Shown here one piece after another: positions 17,801 to 24,812 of a DNA stretch of 64,000 nucleotides. The position numbers and the translations under genes are program-made. The notes beneath the pieces are model-generated. The model was not told the origin of the DNA, did no database searches, and worked only from the letters and a program-made list of their open reading frames with translations. Every line of letters starts with the position of its first letter. Positions within the stretch are counted from its first letter, which is position 1. This stretch comes from Lichenibacterium ramalinae (lineage in GTDB: Bacteria > Pseudomonadota > Alphaproteobacteria > Rhizobiales > Beijerinckiaceae), in contig NZ_QYBC01000008.1 of the NCBI RefSeq assembly GCF_004137085.1, forward strand, positions 1 to 64,000, given 5' to 3'.

Positions 17801-18908
17801 CGCCACCGTCTACATGCGGGCCTGGTACCGGCTGATGGGCGCGAAGATCGGCAAGGACGCCGAGATCTCCACGAACCTGTCGGGCCGCTACGACCTTGTC
17901 GAGATCGGCGAGAAATGCTTCATCGCCGACGAGGTCGTGCTGGGCGACGAGGAGGTCCGCTCCGGATGGATGCGGCTCAGCCGCGTCCGGACCGGGCCGC
18001 GCGTCTTCGTCGGCAACGACGCCGTCGTGCCGATCGGCTCCGACATCCCCGAAGGCGCGCTGATCGGCATCAAGTCGAAGCCGCCCGAGAACGCCGCCAT
18101 GAAGCCCGGCGACACCTGGTTCGGCACCCCGCCGATCCGCCTGCCGGTGCGCCAGCGCTTCGACGGCGGCGGCGCCAACTGGACCTACGAGGCGCCGCGC
18201 TGGAAGAAGGCGATGCGCGCCGTCTTCGAGGCCGTGCACATCTCGCTGCCCACGATGCTGTTCATCGTCTTCGGCACCTGGTCGGTCCAGTGGCTCGGCC
18301 CCAAGGTGTTGGATGGCCTCTACGGACAGGTCGCGCTGTTGTTCGTCTTCCTGTCGCTGCTCATCTCGGTCACCATGACGCTGGTCGTGGTGGGGGTGAA
18401 ATGGGCCACGATGGGGCGCTACGAGCCGACCACCCAGCCCATGTGGTCGTTCTGGGCCATGCGGACCGAGGCCGTCGCCGTCATGTACTGGGGCCTCGCC
18501 GGGCGCGTGCTGCTCGAGCACCTGATGGGCACGCCCTTCCTGCCCTGGGCGCTGCGGCTCTTCGGGGCCAAGTTCGGCCGGGGCGTCTGGATGAACATGA
18601 CCGACATCACGGAGTTCGACTGCGTGACGGTCGGGAACTTCGCCGTCATCAACTCGCTGTCGGCGCTCCAGACGCATCTTTACGAGGATCGCGTCATGAA
18701 GGTCGGCCGGGTGCGGATCGGCGACGGCGTCACGATCGGCGCGGGTTCGACGGTGCTCTACGACACCCATGTCGGGGATTTCGCCCGTTTGGGTCCGTTG
18801 ACGCTGGTGATGAAGGGCGAGGCCATCCCGGCCCATTCCGAATGGGTCGGCGCCCCGGCCGAGCCCAAGGGGGCCGCCGACGAAGGCCCGATGGCGCGGG
18901 CCGCCTGA
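14847..18908 (+). CDS. Pls/PosA-family single-module NRPS with membrane beta-helix C-terminus
   Basis: 1353 residues. An adenylation domain (about 30-530) shows A3 YTSGSTGVPKG (near 190), A5 NSYGPTEAT (near 321), A8 RGRIDDQVKLRGFRIELGE (near 427) and A10 PSGKVDRNAL (near 515). A carrier domain has GGHS with its phosphopantetheine serine near 573. From about 640 on there are six membrane helices in three pairs, each pair followed by a soluble left-handed beta-helix domain (hexapeptide repeats such as IVIGDDAYIG, CFIADEVVLG, VRIGDGVTIGAG). No condensation or thioesterase domain is present. This is the architecture of epsilon-poly-lysine synthetase Pls and the TIGR02353 terminal domain. By eye the selectivity residues read D, L, E, D, I, L, S, V, V, K; acidic positions 239 and 278 suit a basic amino acid. 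A homopolymer or single-residue product is inferred, not shown. Confidence 0.9.
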   Translation: MSETITAERGPAAGIVGPAPVPARLEGASRPEFLRDEILAEVFAHAVAAHPEAPAFRAPDRVLTYAEVDRRAEAMARGLAARGLGPRKVAGLWLQRGFDLLVAQVAIAKTGAAWLPFDADAPADRIAVCLADAEAVLLVTDAGFAAAHGGAMPCPPVVEADLAAEGAGHPAAAARAAGAGPDDPAYLIYTSGSTGVPKGIVITNRNICHYLRAANALYAIAPADVVFQGASVAFDLSMEEIWIPYLVGASLFVATREILGEADALPDVLNDAGVTVLDTVPTLLGLLSRDIPSLRLIILGGEACPPSLGARWCRPGRTIYNSYGPTEATVVATAALVEPGEPVTIGGPIPNYSCYVVDEGLNLLARGQEGELLIGGPGVARGYLKRDALTAEKFVANPFAQGGIDPVLYRSGDAVAVDPEGNILFRGRIDDQVKLRGFRIELGEIEARIVALDGIHQAAVVLRHDDGLDQLVAFLVGQDGAAPDALALRAALRDALPPYMVPSRFEPLDVLPRLPSGKVDRNALKRVALAARAAEAQEDPRSPTEAALLEAARAVLPAGAIPFDADFFTDLGGHSLLAARFVSVVRQTPSLAGITLQDMYRARSLRAIAALIDGRAPKEGAAPVDLGFVPPPLMRRFLCGLAQAVALPIILSLATAQWLGVFVSYMLLTTSEATFWEECLYLVGTYMVINIVTMVLAIASKWVIIGRLKPGRYPLWGTYYYRWWLVQRLTALTHPKWFQGSPVMRLFMMAMGAKVGLDAIVGDHEAGALDLIEIGRRASIGGKVKFANARVEGAEFIVGRIVIGDDAYIGTSCVIEDGVTIGEGAELGDLCAVSSQTVIGAREVWDGSPARRTGTVDPADIDAYPHATPGRRTLLGIGYVAMLLVIPPLGLLPIFPAFWVFDQLDEWLSIPDVDRFAYLASLPLLAWPTAFVMVLISVAFIAAMRWAILPRVKEGRYSVFSFFYLRKWTVALATEITLEVLSSLFATVYMRAWYRLMGAKIGKDAEISTNLSGRYDLVEIGEKCFIADEVVLGDEEVRSGWMRLSRVRTGPRVFVGNDAVVPIGSDIPEGALIGIKSKPPENAAMKPGDTWFGTPPIRLPVRQRFDGGGANWTYEAPRWKKAMRAVFEAVHISLPTMLFIVFGTWSVQWLGPKVLDGLYGQVALLFVFLSLLISVTMTLVVVGVKWATMGRYEPTTQPMWSFWAMRTEAVAVMYWGLAGRVLLEHLMGTPFLPWALRLFGAKFGRGVWMNMTDITEFDCVTVGNFAVINSLSALQTHLYEDRVMKVGRVRIGDGVTIGAGSTVLYDTHVGDFARLGPLTLVMKGEAIPAHSEWVGAPAEPKGAADEGPMARAA

Positions 18909-18980
18909 ACCCGGCCGCACGACGGCGCGGCGTCCCGGCCCGCGCCGTCCCAACTGGATCCTGCCACAACCGCGGACCCC

Positions 18981-20096
18981 ATGTCGCACAACAGCTTCGG
19001 CCACCTCTTCCGCGTCACGACCTTCGGCGAGAGCCACGGGCCGGCCCTGGGTTGCGTCATCGACGGCTGCCCACCCGGCCTCGAGATCTCCGAGGCGGTC
19101 ATCCAGGCCGACCTCGACCGGCGACGCCCCGGCCAGTCGCGCTTCACCACGCAGCGCCGCGAGCCCGACGCGGTGCGCATCCTGTCCGGCACCTTCGCCG
19201 AGGGCGACGCGCCGGCCCGCACCACGGGGACGCCCATCGCCCTGATGATCGAGAACACCGACCAGCGGTCCAAGGACTACGGGGACATCAAGGACAAGTA
19301 CCGGCCCGGCCACGCCGACTTCACCTACGACGCCAAATACGGCATCCGCGACTACCGCGGCGGCGGGCGCTCGTCGGCGCGCGAGACGGCCGCCCGCGTC
19401 GCGGCAGGCGCCGTGGCCCGGCGGGTCATCCCGCAGGTGCAGGTGCGCGGCGCCCTCGTGCAGATGGGGCCGCACCGCATCGACCGTTCCCGCTGGGACT
19501 GGGACGAGGTCGCCCGCAACCCGTTCTTCTGCCCCGACCCCGTCGCGGCGCGGTCCTGGGAGGGCTACCTCGACGGCATCCGCAAGGCCGGCTCCTCCGT
19601 CGGCGCCGTCGTCGAGGTGGTGGCCGACGGCGTGCCGGCCGGGTGGGGCGCCCCCATCTATGCCAAGCTCGACGGCGAGATCGCGGCGGCCTTCATGAGC
19701 ATCAATGCCGTCAAGGGCGTCGAGATCGGCGACGGCTTCGCCGCGGCCGAACTCAGCGGCGAGAGCAATGCCGACGAGATCCGCCAGGGGCCGAACGGCC
19801 ATCCCATCTTCGGCTCGAACCACGCCGGCGGCCTGCTCGGCGGCATCTCGACGGGCCAGGCCATCGTGGCGCGCTTCGCCGTGAAGCCGACCTCGTCCAT
19901 CCTCACCCCGCGCGCCACCGTCGACCGCCGCGGCGACGAGGTCGAGATCCTGACCAAGGGCCGTCACGACCCCTGCGTCGGAATCCGCGCCGTGCCGGTC
20001 GGCGAAGCCATGATGGCCTGCGTGCTGGCCGACGCCTTCCTGCGGCACCGCGGCCAGGTCGGCGACGGACGGGCCTGGCCCTTCCAGGCGGGGTGA
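18981..20096 (+). CDS. aroC: Chorismate synthase
   Basis: 371 residues, the standard length. Motifs: [24 protein letters not shown] at the N-terminus (read as GESHG and [10 protein letters not shown]), the [14 protein letters not shown] segment and [17 protein letters not shown], all FMN/EPSP-binding signatures. It converts EPSP to chorismate, the branch point of aromatic amino acid and folate synthesis. It lies 72 bp after the synthetase and 90 bp before the RibB fusion gene; the gap before RibB holds a separate promoter. Confidence 0.96.
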   Translation: MSHNSFGHLFRVTTFGESHGPALGCVIDGCPPGLEISEAVIQADLDRRRPGQSRFTTQRREPDAVRILSGTFAEGDAPARTTGTPIALMIENTDQRSKDYGDIKDKYRPGHADFTYDAKYGIRDYRGGGRSSARETAARVAAGAVARRVIPQVQVRGALVQMGPHRIDRSRWDWDEVARNPFFCPDPVAARSWEGYLDGIRKAGSSVGAVVEVVADGVPAGWGAPIYAKLDGEIAAAFMSINAVKGVEIGDGFAAAELSGESNADEIRQGPNGHPIFGSNHAGGLLGGISTGQAIVARFAVKPTSSILTPRATVDRRGDEVEILTKGRHDPCVGIRAVPVGEAMMACVLADAFLRHRGQVGDGRAWPFQAG

Positions 20097-20123
20097 ACGG
20101 CGCGACACCAGAGTCGGCGGTTT

Positions 20124-20162
20124 AGCAGCACTAAAACTTCCGTCTTTTGAGTTGGACTAAAA
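20124..20162 (+). promoter_or_regulatory. Two direct repeats, candidate operators for the HTH-RibB protein
   Basis: AGCAGCACTAAAA (20124-20136) and AGTTGGACTAAAA (20150-20162) match at 10 of 13 positions and start 26 bp apart, about 2.5 helical turns. The second copy covers the -35 hexamer of the predicted promoter. The downstream protein starts with a Cro-like HTH domain, which makes self-binding plausible. No experiment supports this yet. Confidence 0.45.
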
Positions 20163-20180
20163 GCATCCCTTCGTTATCGT
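20152..20180 (+). promoter_or_regulatory. Predicted sigma-70 promoter giving a leaderless or near-leaderless mRNA
   Basis: TTGGAC (20152-20157), a 17-bp spacer and TATCGT (20175-20180). Expected transcription start is about 7 nt after the -10, which is the A of the ATG at 20187. No Shine-Dalgarno sequence precedes that ATG (CGTTATCGTGGCGCC), which agrees with leaderless translation. Confidence 0.5.
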
Positions 20181-20186
20181 GGCGCC

Positions 20187-21488
20187 ATGAAGCTCGCCGC
20201 ATGGCTGACGGCTCACGCCGTGACCCGCTCCTCCTTCGCCCGGCGCATCGGGGTCACGCCCGGCGCCGTGACGCAGATGTGCGGGCCGGGAGCCTGGGTG
20301 TCGCGCGACACGGCCGAGCTGATCCTGCGCGAGACGGGCGGAGGCGTGACGCCGAACGACTTCCTGTCGGGCCTGTTTCCCCTCACCGGCGATGGAGCGA
20401 AGACGATGACCGATCAGACGTCCGTGATGGAGGCGATCGACGCCCTGGCCCGCGGCGAGATCGTCGTGGTGACGGACGACGACGACCGGGAAAACGAGGG
20501 TGACCTCATCGTCGCGGCCCAGCATTGCACGACCGAGAAGATGGCCTTCATCATCCGGAACGGTTGCGGCATCGTCTGCGTGCCGATGACCGGGACGGAG
20601 GCGCGCCGCCTGCACCTGTCCCCCATGGTGGCGGCCAACGACGCGCCGCTCGGCACGGCCTTCACGGTGTCGGTCGACGTGCGGCACGGGCTCACCACCG
20701 GCATCTCGGCCGAGCAGCGCGCCAACACGGCACGTGCCCTCTCGAACGGCAACATGAGCGCGGGCGATTTCGTGCGCCCGGGCCACATCTTCCCGCTCAT
20801 CGCCCGCGACGGCGGCGTGCTGATGCGCTCGGGCCATACGGAAGCCGCCGTCGACCTCTGCCGCCTCGCCGGCCTGCCGCCCGTCGCCGTCATCTGCGAA
20901 CTCGCCAACGACGACGGCACCGTCATGATGGGGCCGCAGATCGACCGCTTCGCCGCCAACCACGGCCTCAAGAGCATCGCGGTCGCCGACCTCATCGCCT
21001 ACCGGCAGGCGCGCGAGAAGCTCGTCGAGCGCGTCGCCACCTTCCCGGTCAAGACCGCCATCGGCGAGATGACGGGTTATGCCTTCACCACGCCCTTCGA
21101 CCAGGTGCAGCACTTCGCCTTCGTCCACGGCCGCATCGGCGACGGGCGCGCCGTGCCGGTGCGGCTCCACCGGGCCGACATCGTGAAGGATGTCCTCGGC
21201 GGCAACACCATCGTCAACCAGGCGCTGGAACGCTTCGCGGCGGAGCGGCGCGGCGTGCTGATCTACCTGCGGGACGGCACCGCGGGCGTGCCCATGTCGT
21301 CCGTTTCGGCGGAGGACGGTTCCGAATCCAAGCGGGTCAGCCAGTGGCGTGAGATCGGCGTCGGCGCCCAGATCCTGAGGGACCTCGGCATCGCCTCGAT
21401 CAAGCTGCTGACATCCAGCGAGCGGACCTACGTGGGCCTGTCGGGCTTCGGCATCGAGATCGCCTCGACGGAAGCGCTCGGCGCCTGA
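20187..21488 (+). CDS. ribB: HTH-fused 3,4-dihydroxy-2-butanone 4-phosphate synthase with degenerate RibA domain
   Basis: 433 residues in one frame. Residues 1-70 resemble a Cro/YdaS-like helix-turn-helix (KLAAWLTAHAV, SSFARRIGVTPGAVTQM, VSRDTAELI). From Met74 on comes RibB, with the DDDDRENEGDL metal and substrate motif, TTGISAEQRANT and RSGHTEAAVDLCRLAG, which forms the four-carbon precursor of riboflavin from ribulose 5-phosphate. The last 140 or so residues resemble the GTP cyclohydrolase II domain but lack the zinc-binding C-x-S-E-C and RCDCG cysteines, so that activity should be absent. An internal ATG at 20406 with GGAGCGAAG just upstream could yield RibB without the HTH. The N-terminal fusion is unusual and suggests autoregulation. 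Confidence 0.9.
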   Translation: MKLAAWLTAHAVTRSSFARRIGVTPGAVTQMCGPGAWVSRDTAELILRETGGGVTPNDFLSGLFPLTGDGAKTMTDQTSVMEAIDALARGEIVVVTDDDDRENEGDLIVAAQHCTTEKMAFIIRNGCGIVCVPMTGTEARRLHLSPMVAANDAPLGTAFTVSVDVRHGLTTGISAEQRANTARALSNGNMSAGDFVRPGHIFPLIARDGGVLMRSGHTEAAVDLCRLAGLPPVAVICELANDDGTVMMGPQIDRFAANHGLKSIAVADLIAYRQAREKLVERVATFPVKTAIGEMTGYAFTTPFDQVQHFAFVHGRIGDGRAVPVRLHRADIVKDVLGGNTIVNQALERFAAERRGVLIYLRDGTAGVPMSSVSAEDGSESKRVSQWREIGVGAQILRDLGIASIKLLTSSERTYVGLSGFGIEIASTEALGA

Positions 21489-21518
21489 CGCCGCCGGGCC
21501 TTCCGCCGGGCGACGGCG

Positions 21519-22457
21519 TCACGCCGCCGACCCGCCTCCGGCCGGCGCCGCCACCCGCGGCACCGCCGATCCCGGCGCCTCGCCGCCCGGCGCGCGCGGC
21601 CGCAGCCGCTCGTAGGCGGCTCGGACGAGGGCGGCCCCATAGGTCCGCTCGAGGCGCCGCACGGCGAAATGCCCGCGCGCCAGCCGCTGGTAATGGTCCA
21701 TGAAGGCCGCGTTGATGCCGGCACCCGTCACGGCGCCGAGAAGCGGCACGGCCTGGGCCACGAATTTCTGGCTGACCACCAGCCCGAAACGCGACGCGAT
21801 CTGCCCCAGCAGCCGCGACAGCACCGGGGCGGCCTCGTCGGCGATGCCCCGGGTCAGGATGTGGCGGGCGGCTTCCGTCACGGATTTGGCCAGCAGGGCG
21901 CGCACGGCGAAGTAGCTGCTTTCGCCGAGGCCGGCCTCTGGCCCGGTGCCGAGCGCGAAGACTTCGAGGCAGCCCAGAACGGCTTCCGGGTCGTCGAGGT
22001 CCTCGCCCTCGCCGCGGGCGATCTCCGCCACGGACCGCAGGATGAGCGCGGTGGAGAGCGGCAGTTCGAGGGGTAGGGTGGCGAGGCCGAAGGCGCCGCC
22101 CACGGCGCCCGACGCCGCGACCGCCGCGAGGTGCAGGCGGTTGCGCGGCGGCTGGGCGTCGCCGGACAGTGACCGGACGGCGCCCCGCAGCGCGTAGCGC
22201 AGCGCCGTCGCGGCGGCCCGGTTCGCGGTCTCGGTGACGCGGGCCGGCAACAGGTTTCCGGCGAAGCCGAGCTGCCGGCCGACGAGGCCGGACAGTTGCG
22301 CGGCGAAGCTCGATCCCTCCAGCGCCCGCACCGCCTCGGCGAGCGCGGCCTCGTCCTCGGGCGAGAGCGTGCCGGGGCGCCCGACCGGCAGGGTGGCGAG
22401 TACGGCGTCGTCCGGTGGCGACGCGGCGTCGCGGCTCGGCTCGAAATGGTCGACCAT
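21519..22457 (-). CDS. EcsC family protein
   Basis: 312 residues. The central part (GLVGRQLGFAGNLLPARVTETANRAA, cited in part) through KFVAQAVPLLGAVTGAGINAAF and DHYQRLARGHF is the EcsC-type helical, amphipathic domain; a hydrophobic stretch around GAVGGAFGLATLPLELPLST may associate with the membrane. In Bacillus EcsC sits with an ABC transporter, but here no transporter is adjacent, so the role is unknown. It is convergent with ribB (30 bp apart) and diverges from the small secreted protein gene at 22629. Confidence 0.82.
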   Translation of the reverse strand: MVDHFEPSRDAASPPDDAVLATLPVGRPGTLSPEDEAALAEAVRALEGSSFAAQLSGLVGRQLGFAGNLLPARVTETANRAAATALRYALRGAVRSLSGDAQPPRNRLHLAAVAASGAVGGAFGLATLPLELPLSTALILRSVAEIARGEGEDLDDPEAVLGCLEVFALGTGPEAGLGESSYFAVRALLAKSVTEAARHILTRGIADEAAPVLSRLLGQIASRFGLVVSQKFVAQAVPLLGAVTGAGINAAFMDHYQRLARGHFAVRRLERTYGAALVRAAYERLRPRAPGGEAPGSAVPRVAAPAGGGSAA

Positions 22458-22628
22458 GGCTCACGGGCCTCCGATGGCGGGCCGGTGCGGCCCGGCTCTC
22501 TGCGGGAAGACGCGCAAATCGGCATGGCAGTTCGATGCCGGGTGCCGGACGAAGGCTTGCCGGCCGGTCGCACCTGGGGCAGCGTCGGGGCGCGGGCCCG
22601 TGCCGGCCCGCGATCGGGGGAGGCCGCG

Positions 22629-23090
22629 ATGGCGCATCGGGTGACGGGGTTGGCGGTCGTCGCGCTGGCGATGTCGGTTTTCGGGTCGGCCGGGGCGGCC
22701 GAACCCGTGATGGTGCAGTGCGGGCGCGAGTATCAGGCTGCGAAACTGGCCGGCACGCTCGGCGGCCTCGACTGGAACCGCTACCGCGCCGATTGCGCGG
22801 CGCGCCTCAAAGCCTCGCCCGCCGCCGCGTCGCCCGCCGCCGAAGCTCCCGTCGCGGCCGTGCCCCCTGCGGCCGCCGCCACCCCCATAGCCGTCGCCCC
22901 CACAGCCGCCACCCCTGCCGGGGCAGCGTCCAAGACCGGCGGCGGCCGGGCCGCCGCGACGGCGCGCCAGCGGCAGTGCGGTGCGGAATGGCGCGCCAAC
23001 AAGGCCACGCTGGTGGCGCAGACCGCCGGCCTGACCTGGCCCCGCTACTGGAGCCAGTGCAACACCCGGCTCAAGGCGGCCGGGCAGTGA
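22629..23090 (+). CDS. Secreted two-repeat Cys-containing protein
   Basis: 153 residues from ATG 22629 with GGGGGAGG just upstream. Signal peptide at 1-23 (VALAMSVFGSAGAA). The mature protein has two copies of a short motif, QCGREYQAAK...LDWNRYRADCAARLKA and QCGAEWRANK...LTWPRYWSQCNTRLKA, each with two cysteines, joined by a 60-residue Ala/Pro/Thr linker. The arrangement resembles PsiF-like and other small periplasmic repeat proteins common in Hyphomicrobiales, whose function is unknown. Disulfide bonding inside each repeat is likely. Overlapping frames from 22296 and 22415 are shadows. Confidence 0.72.
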   Translation: MAHRVTGLAVVALAMSVFGSAGAAEPVMVQCGREYQAAKLAGTLGGLDWNRYRADCAARLKASPAAASPAAEAPVAAVPPAAAATPIAVAPTAATPAGAASKTGGGRAAATARQRQCGAEWRANKATLVAQTAGLTWPRYWSQCNTRLKAAGQ

Positions 23091-23100
23091 CGGACCGGCG

Positions 23101-23667
23101 TCACACCGCGTAGGCGTAGGCCGCCACGGCCGAGCCGATGACGCCGAGCACGATGGACGCCTGCCACGGCCACCGTCGCCCGCGCATGATGATCGACAGC
23201 GTGGCCACGGCGATGCCGACATGCAGCAGCGTCACCCCCACGGTCAGCACGTGGTGGCGCTTCTCGTGGTGCTCGCCGGCTTCGATCAGCGCCTCGCTCT
23301 CGCGGCCGAGTTCCTCGGCCTTGTCCTTCGTGGCCTCGCTCTCCGTCTCGTAGACGCGCGCTTTCTTCTCGTAGGCTTCCGCCTGGGCCGGAGTGCCGAT
23401 CCTGGCGATGTCGTACATGTTCTTCTTGATGCTCTGCGCCTGGAAGTAGGACCATTGGTCGGTGGCGCGGTTCTGGAGCAGGACCGATTCGCTCTTCTTG
23501 GACAGGGCGATGCCGCTCTCGACCGTCTCGAGGCTGCCGATGGTGGCGGCCACGACGGCCAGGATCGCGATGGTGACCGACACCTTCGTCAGCAGGGGAT
23601 CGCCGCTATGCGCGGCGTGTTCGGCCTGCTCGCGCCGCTCCAGGTGTTCGGTCGTCACGTCTTCCAT
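23101..23667 (-). CDS. DUF4337 family membrane protein
   Basis: 188 residues with a helix at about 30-50 (VSVTIAILAVVAATIGSLE), a long charged coiled-coil-like middle part (FQAQSIKKNMYDIA to EHHEKRHH) and two C-terminal membrane helices. The pattern TVESGIALSKKSESVLLQN ... ATDQWSYFQAQSIK is that of DUF4337. Function is unknown. It converges on the two-repeat secreted protein gene (10 bp apart) and diverges from the isoaspartate methyltransferase gene. Confidence 0.82.
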   Translation of the reverse strand: MEDVTTEHLERREQAEHAAHSGDPLLTKVSVTIAILAVVAATIGSLETVESGIALSKKSESVLLQNRATDQWSYFQAQSIKKNMYDIARIGTPAQAEAYEKKARVYETESEATKDKAEELGRESEALIEAGEHHEKRHHVLTVGVTLLHVGIAVATLSIIMRGRRWPWQASIVLGVIGSAVAAYAYAV

Positions 23668-23804
23668 GTGGGGCTCCCCTCGCCGCCGGCGCCCGCCCGC
23701 ATGGACAGCGCGCCCGCCGCTCCCCTATAAGCCTTCGGCGGCTTCGCGGCGCGCCTTCGCGCACTCGCGCGCGAATAGATTTCACTGGACGAAGGGCAGG
23801 CTCC

Positions 23805-24515
23805 ATGCAGGGCGAGGTTGCGGCGACGGAGCAGGTGTTCTCGGCGCAGAGGCGCGCCATGGTGGATGGCCAGATCCGGACCTTCGACGTCACGGATGCG
23901 CGCGTCGTCCGGGCCTTCGACATCACCCAGCGCGAGCTCTTCGTGCCCGATGAGCTGCGCGCCTTCTGCTATTCCGACGCCATGCTGACGCTGAAGTCCC
24001 CGGCGACCGGCAGGGCGGTGCGGACCGTCATGCAGCCCATGCATCTCGCCCGCATGCTGCAGGGCGTCGATCCGGCGCCCGACGCCCATGTGCTCGTCGT
24101 GGCGGGCGGCACCGGCTACGAGGCCGCCCTGCTGCTGGAACTCGCCGGCAGCGTCGTCACGCTCGAATCCGACCCCGGCCTCACGGCCGCGGCCGCCGAC
24201 AGCGTCGTCAAGGCCTCGAACGGGCGGGCAACCGCCGTCACGGGCCCACTCGCCGAAGGCTATGCGGCCCGCGGGCCCTACGACGCCATCCTGGTGCTCG
24301 GCGGTGTCGAGACCGGTCTCGACACCCTGTTCGGTCAGCTCAAGCCCGGCGGGTGCCTGGCGGCCATCGAGAGCGCGACGGTCCCCAACGGCCGCCGGAT
24401 CGGCCGCGTGATGTTGTATCGGGAGACGGGCGGCGAGGTCAGCGGGCGCCCGCTCTTCGACGCCACCGTGCCGGTGCTGCAGGAGTTCAAGGCAGAGGCA
24501 GCTTTCGTCTTCTGA
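23805..24515 (+). CDS. Protein-L-isoaspartate O-methyltransferase-like protein
   Basis: 236 residues. The N-terminal RRAMVDGQIRTFDVTDARVVRAF (read as MVDGQIR) and the SAM-binding region HVLVVAGGTGYEAALLLELAG match the PCMT fold of alphaproteobacteria. In place of the common G-x-G-x-G the motif is AGGTGYEAA. It sits directly upstream of tolC, a gene order widely kept in Hyphomicrobiales, but an intrinsic terminator lies between them. Whether it repairs isoaspartate in proteins or has another methyl acceptor is uncertain. Confidence 0.85.
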   Translation: MQGEVAATEQVFSAQRRAMVDGQIRTFDVTDARVVRAFDITQRELFVPDELRAFCYSDAMLTLKSPATGRAVRTVMQPMHLARMLQGVDPAPDAHVLVVAGGTGYEAALLLELAGSVVTLESDPGLTAAAADSVVKASNGRATAVTGPLAEGYAARGPYDAILVLGGVETGLDTLFGQLKPGGCLAAIESATVPNGRRIGRVMLYRETGGEVSGRPLFDATVPVLQEFKAEAAFVF

Positions 24516-24568
24516 CGGCGAATCGACGTCGGCCGAATCGCGGCCGAATGCCGTCGATGACGTTACGG

Positions 24569-24601
24569 AAACCCCTGCCGCGAGCTGCGGCAGGGGTTTT
24601 T
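24569..24601 (+). terminator. Rho-independent terminator after the methyltransferase gene
   Basis: A perfect 13-bp stem (AAACCCCTGCCGC pairing with GCGGCAGGGGTTT) with a 5-nt loop GAGCT and a run of T residues at the 3' side, 54 bp after the stop codon. Confidence 0.9.
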
Positions 24602-24812
24602 GCGTCGTTAGGGCGGTCGGACCGTCGCCCTGTGTCGCATTTTTGCGCCAGATGAGCGAATTGAGGGGAGTGGGGGGAGCATGTCGCCCCACGGGCTGGC
24701 GCGACGGAGTATGATCCGGCCTCGGGTGCATCCGGCCATGGCCGCGATGGACCTGCAGCGTAGCGCGGCGCTCTCCTCATCGGGGCAGCGTCCCCGGCGT
24801 CGAGGTCTAAAG

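Noticed and set aside
14586-20108. Minus-strand open frame of 1840 codons antisense to the synthetase and aroC
   Set aside because: It mirrors the codon periodicity of two well-supported genes on the plus strand, is rich in Arg/His/Asp/Gly with no family motif, and runs across a real intergenic gap; an effect of high GC content.
20187-21488. Bifunctional RibBA (with GTP cyclohydrolase II)
   Set aside because: The C-terminal domain lacks the zinc-binding cysteines and the RCDCG motif, so only the RibB activity is supported.
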